Shown piece after piece: positions 53,601-61,708 of a DNA stretch of 64,000 nucleotides. Origin of the DNA: Flavobacteriales bacterium (GTDB taxonomy: Bacteria > Bacteroidota > Bacteroidia > Flavobacteriales_F > PHOS-HE28); the NCBI GenBank assembly GCA_016788295.1, contig JAEUSY010000025.1, forward strand, positions 62,001 through 126,000, in the 5' to 3' direction. A program made the translations under genes and the position numbers. Position 1 is the first letter of the stretch; each line of letters opens with the position of its first letter. The notes under the pieces were generated by a model. The model was not told where the DNA came from. It saw only the letters and a program-made list of their open reading frames with translations, and did not search any database.

Positions 53601-54146
53601 GTGGACTGGGTCCTGGTCGAGCTCCGCAACGCGGCCACACCGACCACCATTGTGGCCACGCGGGCAGCACTGCTGCAACGTGATGGCGATGTGGTGGACA
53701 AGGACGGCACATCACCTGTGAGCTTCCTCGCGGCTCCAGGTAGCTATCATGTGGCCGTTCGCCACAGGAATCACTTGGGCTGTATGACCAGCGAACCGGT
53801 GGCGCTGACCGGTTCGGCCACCGTGATCGATCTGACCATAGCGGGCACGATCACTTTTGGAACGGAGGCGCAGAAGACCATTGGTGCACGAACGGCCCTT
53901 TGGGCTGGCAATGTGATCCGAGACAACAGCCTTATCTATACCGGCACCAACAATGACCGCGACGCCGTGCTGCAAGCGATCGGTGGCACCATCCCGACGA
54001 ATACCTCAGCGGTTGGCTACCATGCACAGGACGTCAATATGGACGGAGTGATACGGTATACTGGGGAGAACAACGACAGGGACCCGATCCTTACGAATAT
54101 CGGCGGGGTGATACCCACGTTGATCAGGCTTGAACGACTGCCTTGA
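50664..54146 (+). CDS. Secreted fungalysin-type (M36) metalloprotease
   Basis: 1160 residues. Signal peptide (MALRYSLLPLLALALPFTSNAQ), FTP-like propeptide (about 25-200), then a catalytic domain with the zinc motif HEYGH (His422, Glu423, His426) and the third ligand Glu450 in GEGWSDYFG. After it come CARDB-like and jelly-roll-like regions (about 640-1000). The C-terminus (about 1082-1160) has two copies of a YTGxNNDRDxxLxxIGGxIPT block, the second beginning VNMDG. No standard T9SS sorting domain ends the protein, so the tandem block may do that job or bind calcium. Confidence 0.92.
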   Translation: MALRYSLLPLLALALPFTSNAQEKRATLPTDVQTELIRSGFLEQDLADLVEKDNYTTEHNGVRHIYLRQRWQGIEVWNGDIAIHRGPNNALLKVNNGAAPFIAKRVNTVSPKVSATQALATVWSRTMPGLPSPQLLTTENGGKRYRYDGTNTSGNDVVVELYYVHIGSGLRLAWNVNHYTPDGSHWWNVRIDAETGAELERNDWVSQCAFDVDHDHAHVPAERIAPEEAPAPLAPNDYNVFAWPLESPSHGARTLQNAPWTAGGIASPLGWHDTNGSAGAEHTITKGNNVQAQEDADANNTGGFSPDGGATLDFDFPINFTQTPVNYQSAAITNLFYWNNLMHDVWYQYGFNEASGNFQQNNYGRGGVGNDFVFADALDGSGTNNANFGTPPDGSNPRMQMFVWTPANPDRTSDLDNGVIAHEYGHGISNRLVGGPANASCLGNAEQMGEGWSDYFGLVMTIKAGDLGTDGRGIGTYVQNQATNGPGIRPARYSTSFGVNNYTYAATNNTSLSQPHGIGFVWCTMLWEMTWELIGVYGLDPDIYNGTGGNNIAMQLVIDGLKLTPCNPGFIDGRDAILLADQINNGGANQAYIWAAFARRGLGASATQGSTTSRTDQTEAFDTPVPNNVGVSAIIAPATELFSCPGLTTPVVVQIRNSGSQPQSNFPVSYIVNGGTPVTETFTGTIGSGALATFTFSQPAQLIGNGPFSIVVATALAGDQLTSNDQQTRSVSLLASTTVTTDYVQDLESGSATPSGWVRQNPDNSITWGNTLLTNGPLCASSRAWSIDFYNYSATNQEDRLISPIIDLSASAGTRLKFHHAYVIYSSGYEDRMRVDVSADCGATWTSVFDQSGTVLATAPAATSAWTPSNCSQWRLTDIDLSAYDGSSILVRFTAINGYGNFLYLDNVTIENNGVKLALDMLLEGPYVQATGLMRDDLRVAGQVPLQEPYTALGFTQAGNGGGESISASVLTTTGNDAIVDWVLVELRNAATPTTIVATRAALLQRDGDVVDKDGTSPVSFLAAPGSYHVAVRHRNHLGCMTSEPVALTGSATVIDLTIAGTITFGTEAQKTIGARTALWAGNVIRDNSLIYTGTNNDRDAVLQAIGGTIPTNTSAVGYHAQDVNMDGVIRYTGENNDRDPILTNIGGVIPTLIRLERLP

Positions 54147-54163
54147 ACGCTACCTGAATGACA

Positions 54164-54190
54164 GAACGGGCCGCGCAATGCGGCCCGTTC
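54164..54190. terminator. Hairpin between the M36 gene and tadA
   Basis: Perfect 11-bp stem GAACGGGCCGC/GCGGCCCGTTC with a 5-base loop, between two convergent genes. No T tract on either side, so it may be a stability or pausing element rather than a strict intrinsic terminator. Confidence 0.5.
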
Positions 54191-54224
54191 GCTTAATGCG
54201 ATAGCAGCACTCTTGAACGAACCG

Positions 54225-54674
54225 CTACAATGAGCGCTTCTTTTTGAAGAACGCTTTCAATAAATCCGCGCACTCCGCTTCGAGCACGCCTCCTGTCACA
54301 TTGGTCTTCGGGTGAAGCAACCTGCCACCGATGCGTCTGTAACCGGCCTTTTCGTCGAATGCACCGAAAACGACCCGCCCGAGTTGTGCCCAGTGCAGCG
54401 CACCCGCGCACATCACACAAGGCTCCAGTGTCACGTACAGGGTGCAATCCTTCAGGTACTTGCCACCCAGATTCTCAGCGGCCGCAGTAATGGCCTGCAT
54501 CTCGGCGTGAGCAGTAACATCATTGAGCCGCTCGGTCAGGTTGTGCGCACGTGCAATGATGCGGTCCGTGCAAACGATCACCGCACCCACTGGGACCTCA
54601 TCCACCTTGAAGGCCTGTTCAGCTTCACGCAGCGCAAGCCTCATGAAATGATCATCGTCGTGGGGCTGTATCAT
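54225..54674 (-). CDS. tadA: tRNA-specific adenosine deaminase (TadA)
   Basis: 149 residues, the length of bacterial TadA. Zinc motif HAEMQAI (His and the proton-shuttling Glu) and LEPCVMCAGALHWAQLGRVVFGAFDEKAG (two Cys ligands). TadA converts A34 to inosine in tRNA-Arg. FMRLALREAEQAFKVDEVPVGAVIV is the family N-terminus. It lies just downstream of recJ on the same strand (33-base gap). Confidence 0.94.
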   Translation of the reverse strand: MIQPHDDDHFMRLALREAEQAFKVDEVPVGAVIVCTDRIIARAHNLTERLNDVTAHAEMQAITAAAENLGGKYLKDCTLYVTLEPCVMCAGALHWAQLGRVVFGAFDEKAGYRRIGGRLLHPKTNVTGGVLEAECADLLKAFFKKKRSL

Positions 54675-54707
54675 CGATATCGAAAGTAGAAGCGGACCGT
54701 CGAGGGG

Positions 54708-56480
54708 TCAGTGGTTCGCCTGAAGAACAGTAGTGGCCATGGGATCCTGCACCAAAAGATCGTCCACGCCGGGTTTGATATCCTTGATGTTCAACTGCAC
54801 GGTACGGCGCCCGTTCCATTCATTCTCCTCCACCGTGTAGAGCACGCTCAAAGGCCTTCCGCTCTTCACGAGTTCCATGTACCGGCCCTGCTTGAAGGCA
54901 ATGGCATCAAACCATCGCTTGGGCTCATCCGGATGACAAAGGCACATTTTAATATGATCGTCGCCCACGAGCCGTGCATTCCCGGTATCCACCAATCCTC
55001 GGGTGAGGAATACTGGACGCATGTTCGCCGGACCATATGGCGCCATATGGTGAAGGATCCGCACCAGAGGCTGGTCGAGGTCCTTCAGCGTTATCTCGAG
55101 ATCCACTTCCTCTTCAGGGATCCGCATGTGAGGAGCGATCGTACCGCGCACCACCTGCTCGAACCGCTCCCGGAAGGGACCCACTTGGTCCAACGCCATG
55201 GTAAGACCTGCCGCATACATATGTCCACCGAACTGTTCCAGCAGATCCGAACAAGCATTGATCGCCTCATACACATCGAAGCCCTTCACGCTGCGCGCAG
55301 AACCGACCGCCTTGCCATTGCTTTCGGTCAATACCACCGTTGGGCGGTAGTGCCGCTCGACCAGACGCGAGGCCACGATCCCGATCACGCCTTTATGCCA
55401 GGTATCATTGAACACCACGGTGCTCCATGCATCCCGAAGAGCCTCATCACCGGCAATGAGGTCCAAGGCATCAAGGGTCATTTCTTTGTCCAAGGCCTGG
55501 CGCTGCACATTGTTGCCATCAACGCGCAACGCGATCTGGTCAGCCTGTTTCTGGTCGTGCGAAAGCAATAGCTCTACCGCTTGTCGACCATGTTCGATCC
55601 GGCCGGCGGCATTGATACGTGGTCCGATCGTGAAGACCAGGTCCGTGATGCTCAACTGCTTTTTCACGTTGGCCATGTGCATCATGGAACGGATACCAGG
55701 CCGCGGCTCGTCGTTCAGTTGCTTCAACCCGAAATGGGAAAGCACACGGTTCTCACCGTTCACCGGAACGATATCACATGCGGTACTGACAGCCACAAGA
55801 TCGAGCAGTGGCAAAAGGTCGGTGAGCGGGATGTTGTTGTGCTGAGCGAGCGCCTGCATCAGTTTGAACCCGATGCCACAGCCACTGAGATCCTTGAACG
55901 GATAAGGACAATCATCGCGCTTGGGGTCAAGCACGGCCACCGCTGCGGGTAGTACATCACCAGGTCGGTGGTGGTCGCAGATGATCATGTCCACTCCGCG
56001 TTCAGCGGCATAGGCCACCTTGTCGATGGACTTGATACCGCAATCCAGTGCTATGATGAGCGACACTCCGTCCTTTAACGCATGGTCGATCCCTTGGAAC
56101 GAAATGCCATACCCCTCGGCATAGCGATCAGGGATGTAGAAGGTGAGGTTGCCCGTGAACCGGCTGAGGAATGAAAACACCAAGGCCACCGCCGTGGTAC
56201 CGTCCACATCATAATCACCATAGACCATGATCCGCTCGTTCTCGCCGAGCGCACGTTCCACACGCTCCACGGCCTTGGCCATATCCGCCATCAGGAACGG
56301 ATCGTGCAACTGGGCCAGCGCAGGTCTGAAGAACACGGATGCGGAAGCGGGGTCGGCAATACCGCGTTGAGCGAGAAGCTTGGCAGCAGTATCCGGACAA
56401 CGGTCGTGCGTCAGCGCCGCCACGGCCTCGGGGTCCGGTTTAGGTTTCAACCGCCAACGCTTGGTCGGGAAATGGCTCAT
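54708..56480 (-). CDS. recJ: Single-stranded-DNA-specific exonuclease RecJ
   Basis: 590 residues. DHH-family motifs: MVYGDYDVDGTTA (Asp89, Asp91, Asp93), LDCGIKSID, CDHHRPGD and the DHHA1 glycine motif region IGPRINAAGRIEHGRQAVELL. RecJ degrades 5'-ended single strands in recombinational and mismatch repair. The ATG at 56480 (MSHFPTKRWRL) fits homologues and lies only 4 bases after a -7 box, predicting an mRNA that begins at or just before the start codon. Confidence 0.95.
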   Translation of the reverse strand: MSHFPTKRWRLKPKPDPEAVAALTHDRCPDTAAKLLAQRGIADPASASVFFRPALAQLHDPFLMADMAKAVERVERALGENERIMVYGDYDVDGTTAVALVFSFLSRFTGNLTFYIPDRYAEGYGISFQGIDHALKDGVSLIIALDCGIKSIDKVAYAAERGVDMIICDHHRPGDVLPAAVAVLDPKRDDCPYPFKDLSGCGIGFKLMQALAQHNNIPLTDLLPLLDLVAVSTACDIVPVNGENRVLSHFGLKQLNDEPRPGIRSMMHMANVKKQLSITDLVFTIGPRINAAGRIEHGRQAVELLLSHDQKQADQIALRVDGNNVQRQALDKEMTLDALDLIAGDEALRDAWSTVVFNDTWHKGVIGIVASRLVERHYRPTVVLTESNGKAVGSARSVKGFDVYEAINACSDLLEQFGGHMYAAGLTMALDQVGPFRERFEQVVRGTIAPHMRIPEEEVDLEITLKDLDQPLVRILHHMAPYGPANMRPVFLTRGLVDTGNARLVGDDHIKMCLCHPDEPKRWFDAIAFKQGRYMELVKSGRPLSVLYTVEENEWNGRRTVQLNIKDIKPGVDDLLVQDPMATTVLQANH

Positions 56481-56484
56481 GGCC

Positions 56485-56511
56485 CGAATGTAAGACCACG
56501 CACGGGGTCAA
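56485..56511 (-). promoter_or_regulatory. -33/-7 promoter for recJ, box 4 bases from ATG
   Basis: TACATTCG at 56485-56492 with a TTG at 56509-56511, 16 bases away on the minus strand. The box ends 4 bases before the recJ ATG. Confidence 0.6.
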
Positions 56512-56534
56512 GGACCGCATTTCGGACCGATCGC

Positions 56535-56542
56535 GAACTTCG
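56535..56542 (+). promoter_or_regulatory. -7-like box for the DUF481 gene, 6 bases from ATG
   Basis: GAACTTCG ends 6 bases before the ATG at 56549. It starts with G rather than T, so weaker than most here; 42 bp from the recJ box. Confidence 0.4.
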
Positions 56543-56548
56543 CGGCCC

Positions 56549-57295
56549 ATGGATCGCTGGCTCCTCCTGTTCATCCTTGCGCTACCCATGGTCGGCAAGG
56601 CCCAGGTGGTGAACATTGAGAACAAGCGCTTCAACAACGATACCGCCCGTTGGAGCGGCTATGCCACGTTCCGGTTCAGCGTTACGGAGAACACCCAACG
56701 CAGTATCGCCTTGGGTGCCAATGGCGGCGTGCAGTACATCAAGGACAAGCACTCGGCCTTCTTTGTGACCGACTTCACGGTTGACCGTGTGGAGACGAAC
56801 GCATTCCGCAACACCGGATTCCAGCACATGCGCTACGCCCAAGTGCTAAAGGGGGCATGGAGCATGGAGGCCTACACGCAGCTCCAGTACAACAAACCCT
56901 TGCGGATCGATTCGCGCTGGATGATAGGCGCCGGGCCTCGTTTCGTGGCCCGCAACGGGGAAGTGTTCCGGCTGGCCATTGGCACTTCCTTGTTCTATGA
57001 GCATGAGGTGGACATGGAGAACGTTATCCGGGAGGATGCTCTACGATCCAGCACATACACAGCGCTTTCCTTCAAATGGGAGCCTCATGTGCAGCCGACC
57101 ACAGTGGTGTACTACCAGCCCAAGGTGGGTGACGCCTCTGACCATCGCGTGGCCGTGGAAGGCCAGTTCAAGGTGCGGGCAATGGACCGGTTCCGTGTGG
57201 AGACACGCATCAACCTGCAAAAGGACACGCGCATGTCCCCGGGTATCCCCACCCTGAACTACCGCTGGGAGAACGGGTTCTCATTCCTGTTCTGA
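56549..57295 (+). CDS. DUF481-family outer-membrane protein
   Basis: 248 residues with a signal peptide (MDRWLLLFILALPMVGKAQ). The rest alternates short beta strands with aromatic ends (WSGYATFRFSV, FFVTDFTVDRV, GFQHMRYAQVLKG, WMIGAGPRFVAR) and finishes in NGFSFLF, with the C-terminal Phe typical of outer-membrane barrels. DUF481 proteins are predicted small beta-barrels with unknown cargo. Single gene, divergent from recJ. Confidence 0.85.
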   Translation: MDRWLLLFILALPMVGKAQVVNIENKRFNNDTARWSGYATFRFSVTENTQRSIALGANGGVQYIKDKHSAFFVTDFTVDRVETNAFRNTGFQHMRYAQVLKGAWSMEAYTQLQYNKPLRIDSRWMIGAGPRFVARNGEVFRLAIGTSLFYEHEVDMENVIREDALRSSTYTALSFKWEPHVQPTTVVYYQPKVGDASDHRVAVEGQFKVRAMDRFRVETRINLQKDTRMSPGIPTLNYRWENGFSFLF

Positions 57296-57310
57296 ACGAA
57301 TGGCCCGAAC

Positions 57311-57347
57311 GTAACAAAGCCCCGCAACTGGTGCGAGGCCTTGTTAC
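57311..57347 (+). terminator. Hairpin downstream of the DUF481 gene
   Basis: GTAACAA (57311-57317) pairs with TTGTTAC (57341-57347). The inner part adds another eight-base stem with one C-A mismatch. No long T tract follows. It probably marks the 3' end of the DUF481 transcript. Confidence 0.5.
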
Positions 57348-57388
57348 CTGTGGGTCCCTGCCTTCAGCAGTGCGCACGCAAGAGCATC

Positions 57389-57565
57389 CTATCGGTAGCC
57401 GTTGATATAGGCATTGGCAATGATCTCACTTTCGCGGATCAGCCCCTGCACGATCTCCCGGATCACACCGTTCAGCTGCTCGTCCGAATACCGGGTCAGG
57501 TCCTGGTAGACGTGCGTTTTGCGCTTACTGCTTTTTATGAAGGCGATCTTGTCCTTCTTTGTCAT
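57389..57565 (-). CDS. Small basic protein, unknown function
   Basis: 58 residues (MTKKDKIAFIKSSKRKTHVYQDLTRY... ending IIANAYINGYR), soluble, mixed-charge helical, no signal peptide. Codon content and the clear amphipathic helix (EQLNGVIREIVQGLIRESEII) make it credible. An in-frame extension upstream to 57739 lacks protein-like features. Family not recognised. No certain promoter. Confidence 0.45.
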   Translation of the reverse strand: MTKKDKIAFIKSSKRKTHVYQDLTRYSDEQLNGVIREIVQGLIRESEIIANAYINGYR

Positions 57566-57748
57566 GTGGCCTTCTACGGCGGTATCGACCAAAAAGATCC
57601 GGTCCGAACGAAAAAAGAGCTGGAACCCGCATTGGACCGGACATCCTTGAACGACGACGGGGCGCACATGGCACCCCGTCGCACTTTCACCAGACCCGGG
57701 CTCCTGCCCCATGACGCCCACCCACCCCTGGATGGGCACCCTCCATGT

Positions 57749-57889
57749 TCATGCCATGGCCGCACCTCCACTGCGCCGTAGTTCATGCAGGCGTCGCAGG
57801 GTATCCATATACCGGTCCACATCACCGGCGAGCAGTAGGCGTTTGGCCTGGAGCTTCAATGAGCGGTAGAGGTTGATGGGGGCTTTCAT
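57749..57889 (-). CDS. Very small basic protein, unknown function
   Basis: 46 residues, MKAPINLYRSLKLQAKRLLLAGDVDRYMDTLRRLHELRRSGGAAMA. One Arg/Lys-rich amphipathic helix pattern resembles short conserved proteins in other Bacteroidota, but I cannot name a family. Upstream is only the udk region on the other strand. Confidence 0.45.
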   Translation of the reverse strand: MKAPINLYRSLKLQAKRLLLAGDVDRYMDTLRRLHELRRSGGAAMA

Positions 57890-57987
57890 GGCGTAATGGT
57901 TCAATGTTGTGCGGGAGTGACTTTCAAGTGCCGTGCCAAACTTCAGCGACCTGCAAGCATACGGCGGATACATCACCCTCCAGCGCC

Positions 57988-57995
57988 TATTTTTG
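57988..57995 (+). promoter_or_regulatory. -7 box for udk, 6 bases from ATG
   Basis: TATTTTTG is an exact TAnnTTTG and ends 6 bases before the ATG at 58002. Homology places the enzyme's N-terminus right there. Confidence 0.65.
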
Positions 57996-58001
57996 CCATC
58001 G

Positions 58002-58646
58002 ATGCATCGCGGAGCCTACCTCGTTGGTGTGGCCGGTGGCAGCGGATCGGGCAAGACCAGCCTGGTACGCGCCCTCCGCAACAGCCTTCCCGCCGATAGT
58101 GTGTGCGTAGTGTCCCAGGACGACTACTACCACCCCAAGGAGATGCAGGCCGTTGACCCCAACGGGAAAGTGAACTTCGATCTGCCCACAGCGGTTGACC
58201 TGGACGGGCTGACCGCTGACCTACAACGACTGCTGAGCGGCCGCTCGATACAGAAGAAGGAATACACCTTCAACCAGGAGGGTCGCGAACCCGGCACCAT
58301 TGAGCTGCGGCCAGCGCCTGTGATCCTGGTGGAAGGATTGTTCGTGCTCCACCATGAGCCCATCCGCGAGCTGTTCGACCTGCGGGTGTTCATCGACGCG
58401 AGCGAAAGCGCCCAACTGGACCGCCGACTGAAACGCGATGCGAAGGAGCGCGGCTATGGATCGGACGAGATCCTGTACCAGTGGGAGAACCATGTGCTGC
58501 CGGCCTACCGGAATTACCTGCTACCCTATCGGCACTTGTGCGATCTGCACGTGGTGAACGAGCTCGGGTTCGAGCGGGCCGTGAAGGTGCTTCGCAACCA
58601 CCTGATGCACACGGCCGGCGTCAGCGAGACCTCGGCCGTTCACTGA
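58002..58646 (+). CDS. udk: Uridine kinase
   Basis: 214 residues, typical size. VGVAGGSGSGKTSLVRAL is the P loop just after the start, then SQDDYYHP (catalytic Asp region) and VILVEGLFVLHHEPI. It phosphorylates uridine and cytidine. The ATG at 58002 (MHRGAYLVGVAGG) is at the right distance from the P loop. A longer frame from 57933 would add 23 unconserved residues and run through the promoter. Its 3' end overlaps nadD by 7 bases. Confidence 0.94.
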   Translation: MHRGAYLVGVAGGSGSGKTSLVRALRNSLPADSVCVVSQDDYYHPKEMQAVDPNGKVNFDLPTAVDLDGLTADLQRLLSGRSIQKKEYTFNQEGREPGTIELRPAPVILVEGLFVLHHEPIRELFDLRVFIDASESAQLDRRLKRDAKERGYGSDEILYQWENHVLPAYRNYLLPYRHLCDLHVVNELGFERAVKVLRNHLMHTAGVSETSAVH

Positions 58647-59230
58647 CCATAGAGACCGTGCTGCCTGATGTAGCTTATGACCGCCGGTGAAAGGCGGTCG
58701 TCAACAGCGCGCCACGACCGGATGTCCTCGCGGATCCCGGTGGCGGATATGGGCATCAGCGGAGCATCGGCAACGATCTGTATGCCCGGGTGACCATGAA
58801 AGATGGTGGCGGCCAGATGATCCTTCAACCCTTCGCGCGGGTATACCAACAGGCGATGGTGTTCCAGTATGTCCTCCGGGTCCTTCCAACGATGGAAGCT
58901 CGCGAGGTTGTCGCTTCCGATGATCAGCTCAAAGCGGTTATCGGGCCAGCGCTGACGCATGAAACGCAGGGTGTCCGACGTGTAATTGGGCTTGGGCAGG
59001 TCCAGCTCGAACCCACTGGCCACAAGACCTTCATGACCCAGAACGGCCAGCCGCATCATGGCCAAACGATGGTGGTCAGGACTAAGGACCTTGTCCTGTT
59101 TGAAGGGGTTCTGTGGGGTTACCACGAACCACACCTGATCGAGCGAACGTGCCTTGCGCATGTGCTCTGCGATGGCCACATGGGCCATGTGCGGGGGATC
59201 GAAGGTCCCGAAGAGGCAGCCGATATGCAT
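58640..59230 (-). CDS. nadD: Nicotinate-nucleotide adenylyltransferase
   Basis: 196 residues. IGCLFGTFDPPHMAHVAIAEH is the nucleotidyltransferase HxGH-like motif, WFVVTPQNPFK and PISATGIREDIR (the ISxTxxR motif) complete the site. NadD makes deamido-NAD from nicotinate mononucleotide. The start codon ATG shares one base with the gmk stop (TGATG), so translation is coupled. Last gene of the yicC-gmk-nadD unit. Confidence 0.94.
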   Translation of the reverse strand: MHIGCLFGTFDPPHMAHVAIAEHMRKARSLDQVWFVVTPQNPFKQDKVLSPDHHRLAMMRLAVLGHEGLVASGFELDLPKPNYTSDTLRFMRQRWPDNRFELIIGSDNLASFHRWKDPEDILEHHRLLVYPREGLKDHLAATIFHGHPGIQIVADAPLMPISATGIREDIRSWRAVDDRLSPAVISYIRQHGLYGQ

Positions 59231-59805
59231 CAGAACAGGAATAGGCGGACCAGTTCAACGGCCTCCTTGCAGGCCACTTCAAGGTCATCGTTCACAATGG
59301 TGGCATCGAAGCGGTCCGCGAAGGAGAGCTCGTGCAAGGCCTTCTCCACCCGCACTTTCAAGCTGGCGTCATCCTCGGTTCCACGGTCGCGCAACCTGCG
59401 CTCCAGTGCCTCCACAGATGGCGGGCTCACGAACACGGCCAGCGCACGGGTCTGGTAGATCTCCTTGAGGTCCAGACCACCGATCACATCGATATCGAAG
59501 ATGGCATGATGGCCTTCGGACCAGATCCGCTCCACTTCGCTACGGTAAGTACCATAATAACGGCCGGGGTACACCTCCTCCCACTCCACGAACTCGCCCG
59601 CCGCAATACTGCCCTTGAACTCGGCCTCGCTGATGAAGTAGTAATCGCGCCCATGTACCTCGCCATTGCGGGGTGGCCTGGTCGTGGCGCTCACACTGAA
59701 AGCCAGTTGCAGGTCCTGGGCCAACAGATGTTTCACAATGGTGGTCTTGCCCGCACCTGAAGGGGCGGAAAGGATGACACACTTGCCTCGGGGCGCTTCC
59801 ATCAT
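59230..59805 (-). CDS. gmk: Guanylate kinase
   Basis: 191 residues. CVILSAPSGAGKTTIVKHLL is the P loop, SATTRPPRNGEVHGRDYYFIS the GMP-binding region and YYGTYRSEVERIWSEGHHAIFDIDVIGG the lid/core. It makes GDP from GMP. The ATG at 59805 (MMEAPRGK) is chosen; a TTG at 59814, overlapping the YicC stop, would add three residues. Confidence 0.95.
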   Translation of the reverse strand: MMEAPRGKCVILSAPSGAGKTTIVKHLLAQDLQLAFSVSATTRPPRNGEVHGRDYYFISEAEFKGSIAAGEFVEWEEVYPGRYYGTYRSEVERIWSEGHHAIFDIDVIGGLDLKEIYQTRALAVFVSPPSVEALERRLRDRGTEDDASLKVRVEKALHELSFADRFDATIVNDDLEVACKEAVELVRLFLF

Positions 59806-59810
59806 GGCGT

Positions 59811-60680
59811 TCAAAGGACGTTCAACACCTGCTCCTTGATCTTCTCCAGCTCATCCTTCATACGCACGACCAACCGTTGCACGGCCGCATCGTTCGCCTT
59901 CGATCCGAGGGTGTTTATCTCTCGCCCCATTTCCTGCGCAATGAAACCCAGTTTGCGGCCCTGCTGGTCATCAGCCTGAAGGGTCTCCATGAAATAGGTG
60001 CAATGCGAGCGCAACCGAACACGCTCCTCGGTGATGTCCAGCTTCTCCAAGTAGTAAACGAGTTCCTGCTCGAAGCGGTCCTGGTCAACGTTCAATTGCA
60101 GGTCCGCGAGACGTGCCCGAAGCTTTTCGCGTGTGCGGTCCGCACGGCCTTGGTCCAACGATTCCGCTTCGGTGAGCAACTGGCCGATCAATGCGACACG
60201 TTGTGAAAGCTCCTGCTCCAAACGCCCGCCTTCGCTGCCACGGAACTGGTCGAACGCCTGCACTGCCTGTCTGACGAGTGACAGCACACCCTTCCATTCC
60301 TCATCGTCGGCGCGGTCGGATGTGGTGCTCACAACATCAGGCAGTCGGAGCACCTGAGCAAGGATATCGGTGCGCTCACCCGGTGCCACTTCGGCCGCGA
60401 TCGTGCTCAATTCCTGGAAATAGGCCTGAATAAGCGCCTTGTCGAAACTGGTGCGCTTGGCCAATTGCTGCTGCTCGCAATGCACCACCAGTTCGGCCTT
60501 ACCACGCACAAGCTGTTCCCCGGCCCACTGCCGCAGCTCCGCCTCGCGGTCCTTGTACAACCCGGGCACCTTCACCAGAAGGTCGAGCTGCTTACTGTTG
60601 AGCGAGCGCACCTCAACGGTGACCTTACGCTCCTTTACCACACCCTCGGCGCGGCCAAAACCGGTCATTGATCGCAACAT
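59811..60680 (-). CDS. YicC-family endoribonuclease
   Basis: 289 residues. MLRSMTGFGRAEG is the signature N-terminus, VRSLNSKQLDLLVKVP and LGFIAQEMGREINTLGSKANDA near the C-terminus are family-typical. YicC proteins are divalent-metal RNases implicated in small-RNA decay. First gene of the unit with gmk and nadD, with the exact TACCTTTG box 16 bases upstream. Confidence 0.94.
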   Translation of the reverse strand: MLRSMTGFGRAEGVVKERKVTVEVRSLNSKQLDLLVKVPGLYKDREAELRQWAGEQLVRGKAELVVHCEQQQLAKRTSFDKALIQAYFQELSTIAAEVAPGERTDILAQVLRLPDVVSTTSDRADDEEWKGVLSLVRQAVQAFDQFRGSEGGRLEQELSQRVALIGQLLTEAESLDQGRADRTREKLRARLADLQLNVDQDRFEQELVYYLEKLDITEERVRLRSHCTYFMETLQADDQQGRKLGFIAQEMGREINTLGSKANDAAVQRLVVRMKDELEKIKEQVLNVL

Positions 60681-60696
60681 GCGGATAGAATGGCCG

Positions 60697-60704
60697 CAAA
60701 GGTA
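60697..60704 (-). promoter_or_regulatory. -7 box for yicC-gmk-nadD
   Basis: TACCTTTG on the minus strand, an exact TAnnTTTG, 16 bases before the ATG at 60680. Confidence 0.6.
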
Positions 60705-60713
60705 GCGGCGCGT

Positions 60714-61649
60714 TCAACGCTGCACCTGTTGTTCGCGATCGCTCCTACTAACAAGATGTACGCCCATGAAAATGGCAGCTGCACAGAGCACTTGGGGCCA
60801 GCCCAACGCGGCATCATACTGACCCGGAATACCAAGACGGTCGGCGCCGACCTGCACGAACAACCAGGTGAACACAGCGGCCAGGACAGGCTGCATATAG
60901 ATGTACGTACCAACCACACTGGGCGACACTACCGCAAGCGCCCAGGTGTTCATCAGGTACGCCACGAAGGTCACCATGACTACAACGAAGGCCAGCGCGA
61001 TCCAGACCGGAACGGTCAACGCGGACCATTGGACCTCCACTACCTCGGACCAGCCGAATGGGACTACCAACAACAGTCCCAATAGGAACGACCAGGACAT
61101 GACCGTGACAGCGGTGTACTTCCGCATCAGCGGTTTCACCATGACGAGGTAAAGGCCATAGGAGGTGGCATTGACCAGAATGAAGAGATCGCCCAAGGTG
61201 GAAGCCCCGGCCTGCACCCCGGATGGTTTGAGGAAAATGAGAGCTAATGCACCGGCGGCGCCCAACGCAACACCAAACACCTTGCGAGGTGTTACCCGTT
61301 CGCCTATCAGCACGGCAGCGAGCACCAGCACAAGGATCGGTGTGGCCACCATGATGATGCTCGCGTTCAGTGGCGTGGTGCGCATGAGCCCATGAAAGAA
61401 CATGAGCTGGTTCAACGCCACACCGAACACCGCGCACAAGGCCAGCCGAAGCATATCTGACCGGTATACGCGTTCCGGCATGAAGGCCCTTAACAACCAA
61501 AAAAGCGCCGTGGCACCGATAACGCGAAGCACGATGAACCCGGACGGACCAATGACATTGGGCATGAGTCCCTTGGCCACGACATAGTTCACGCCGTAGA
61601 TGAAGTTGACCGCGAATAGGGCGAGGTGGGCTCGAGTGGTCCGGTGCAT
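60714..61649 (-). CDS. EamA/DMT-family transporter
   Basis: 311 residues with ten membrane helices in two EamA repeats (about 5-140 and 155-295), e.g. ALFAVNFIYGVNYVVAKGL and the second-repeat ALAVVSPSVVGTYIYMQPVLAAVFTWLF. These are metabolite/amino-acid exporters of the drug/metabolite superfamily; cargo unknown. It sits upstream of yicC on the same strand but separated by yicC's promoter. Confidence 0.9.
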   Translation of the reverse strand: MHRTTRAHLALFAVNFIYGVNYVVAKGLMPNVIGPSGFIVLRVIGATALFWLLRAFMPERVYRSDMLRLALCAVFGVALNQLMFFHGLMRTTPLNASIIMVATPILVLVLAAVLIGERVTPRKVFGVALGAAGALALIFLKPSGVQAGASTLGDLFILVNATSYGLYLVMVKPLMRKYTAVTVMSWSFLLGLLLVVPFGWSEVVEVQWSALTVPVWIALAFVVVMVTFVAYLMNTWALAVVSPSVVGTYIYMQPVLAAVFTWLFVQVGADRLGIPGQYDAALGWPQVLCAAAIFMGVHLVSRSDREQQVQR

Positions 61650-61665
61650 CGTTCGGCCGAACGGA

Positions 61666-61673
61666 TACCTTTA
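61666..61673 (+). promoter_or_regulatory. Possible -7 box for the LPG-synthase-like gene
   Basis: TACCTTTA, one base off TAnnTTTG, 35 bases before the ATG at 61709. Confidence 0.35.
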
Positions 61674-61708
61674 GGGCCGTCGGTGAATACAGGCCGCAAA
61701 ACTACCGG

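Noticed and set aside
57933..58001. Longer uridine kinase from 57933
   Set aside because: It would place an exact TAnnTTTG box inside the coding region and add residues before the P loop that other enzymes lack.
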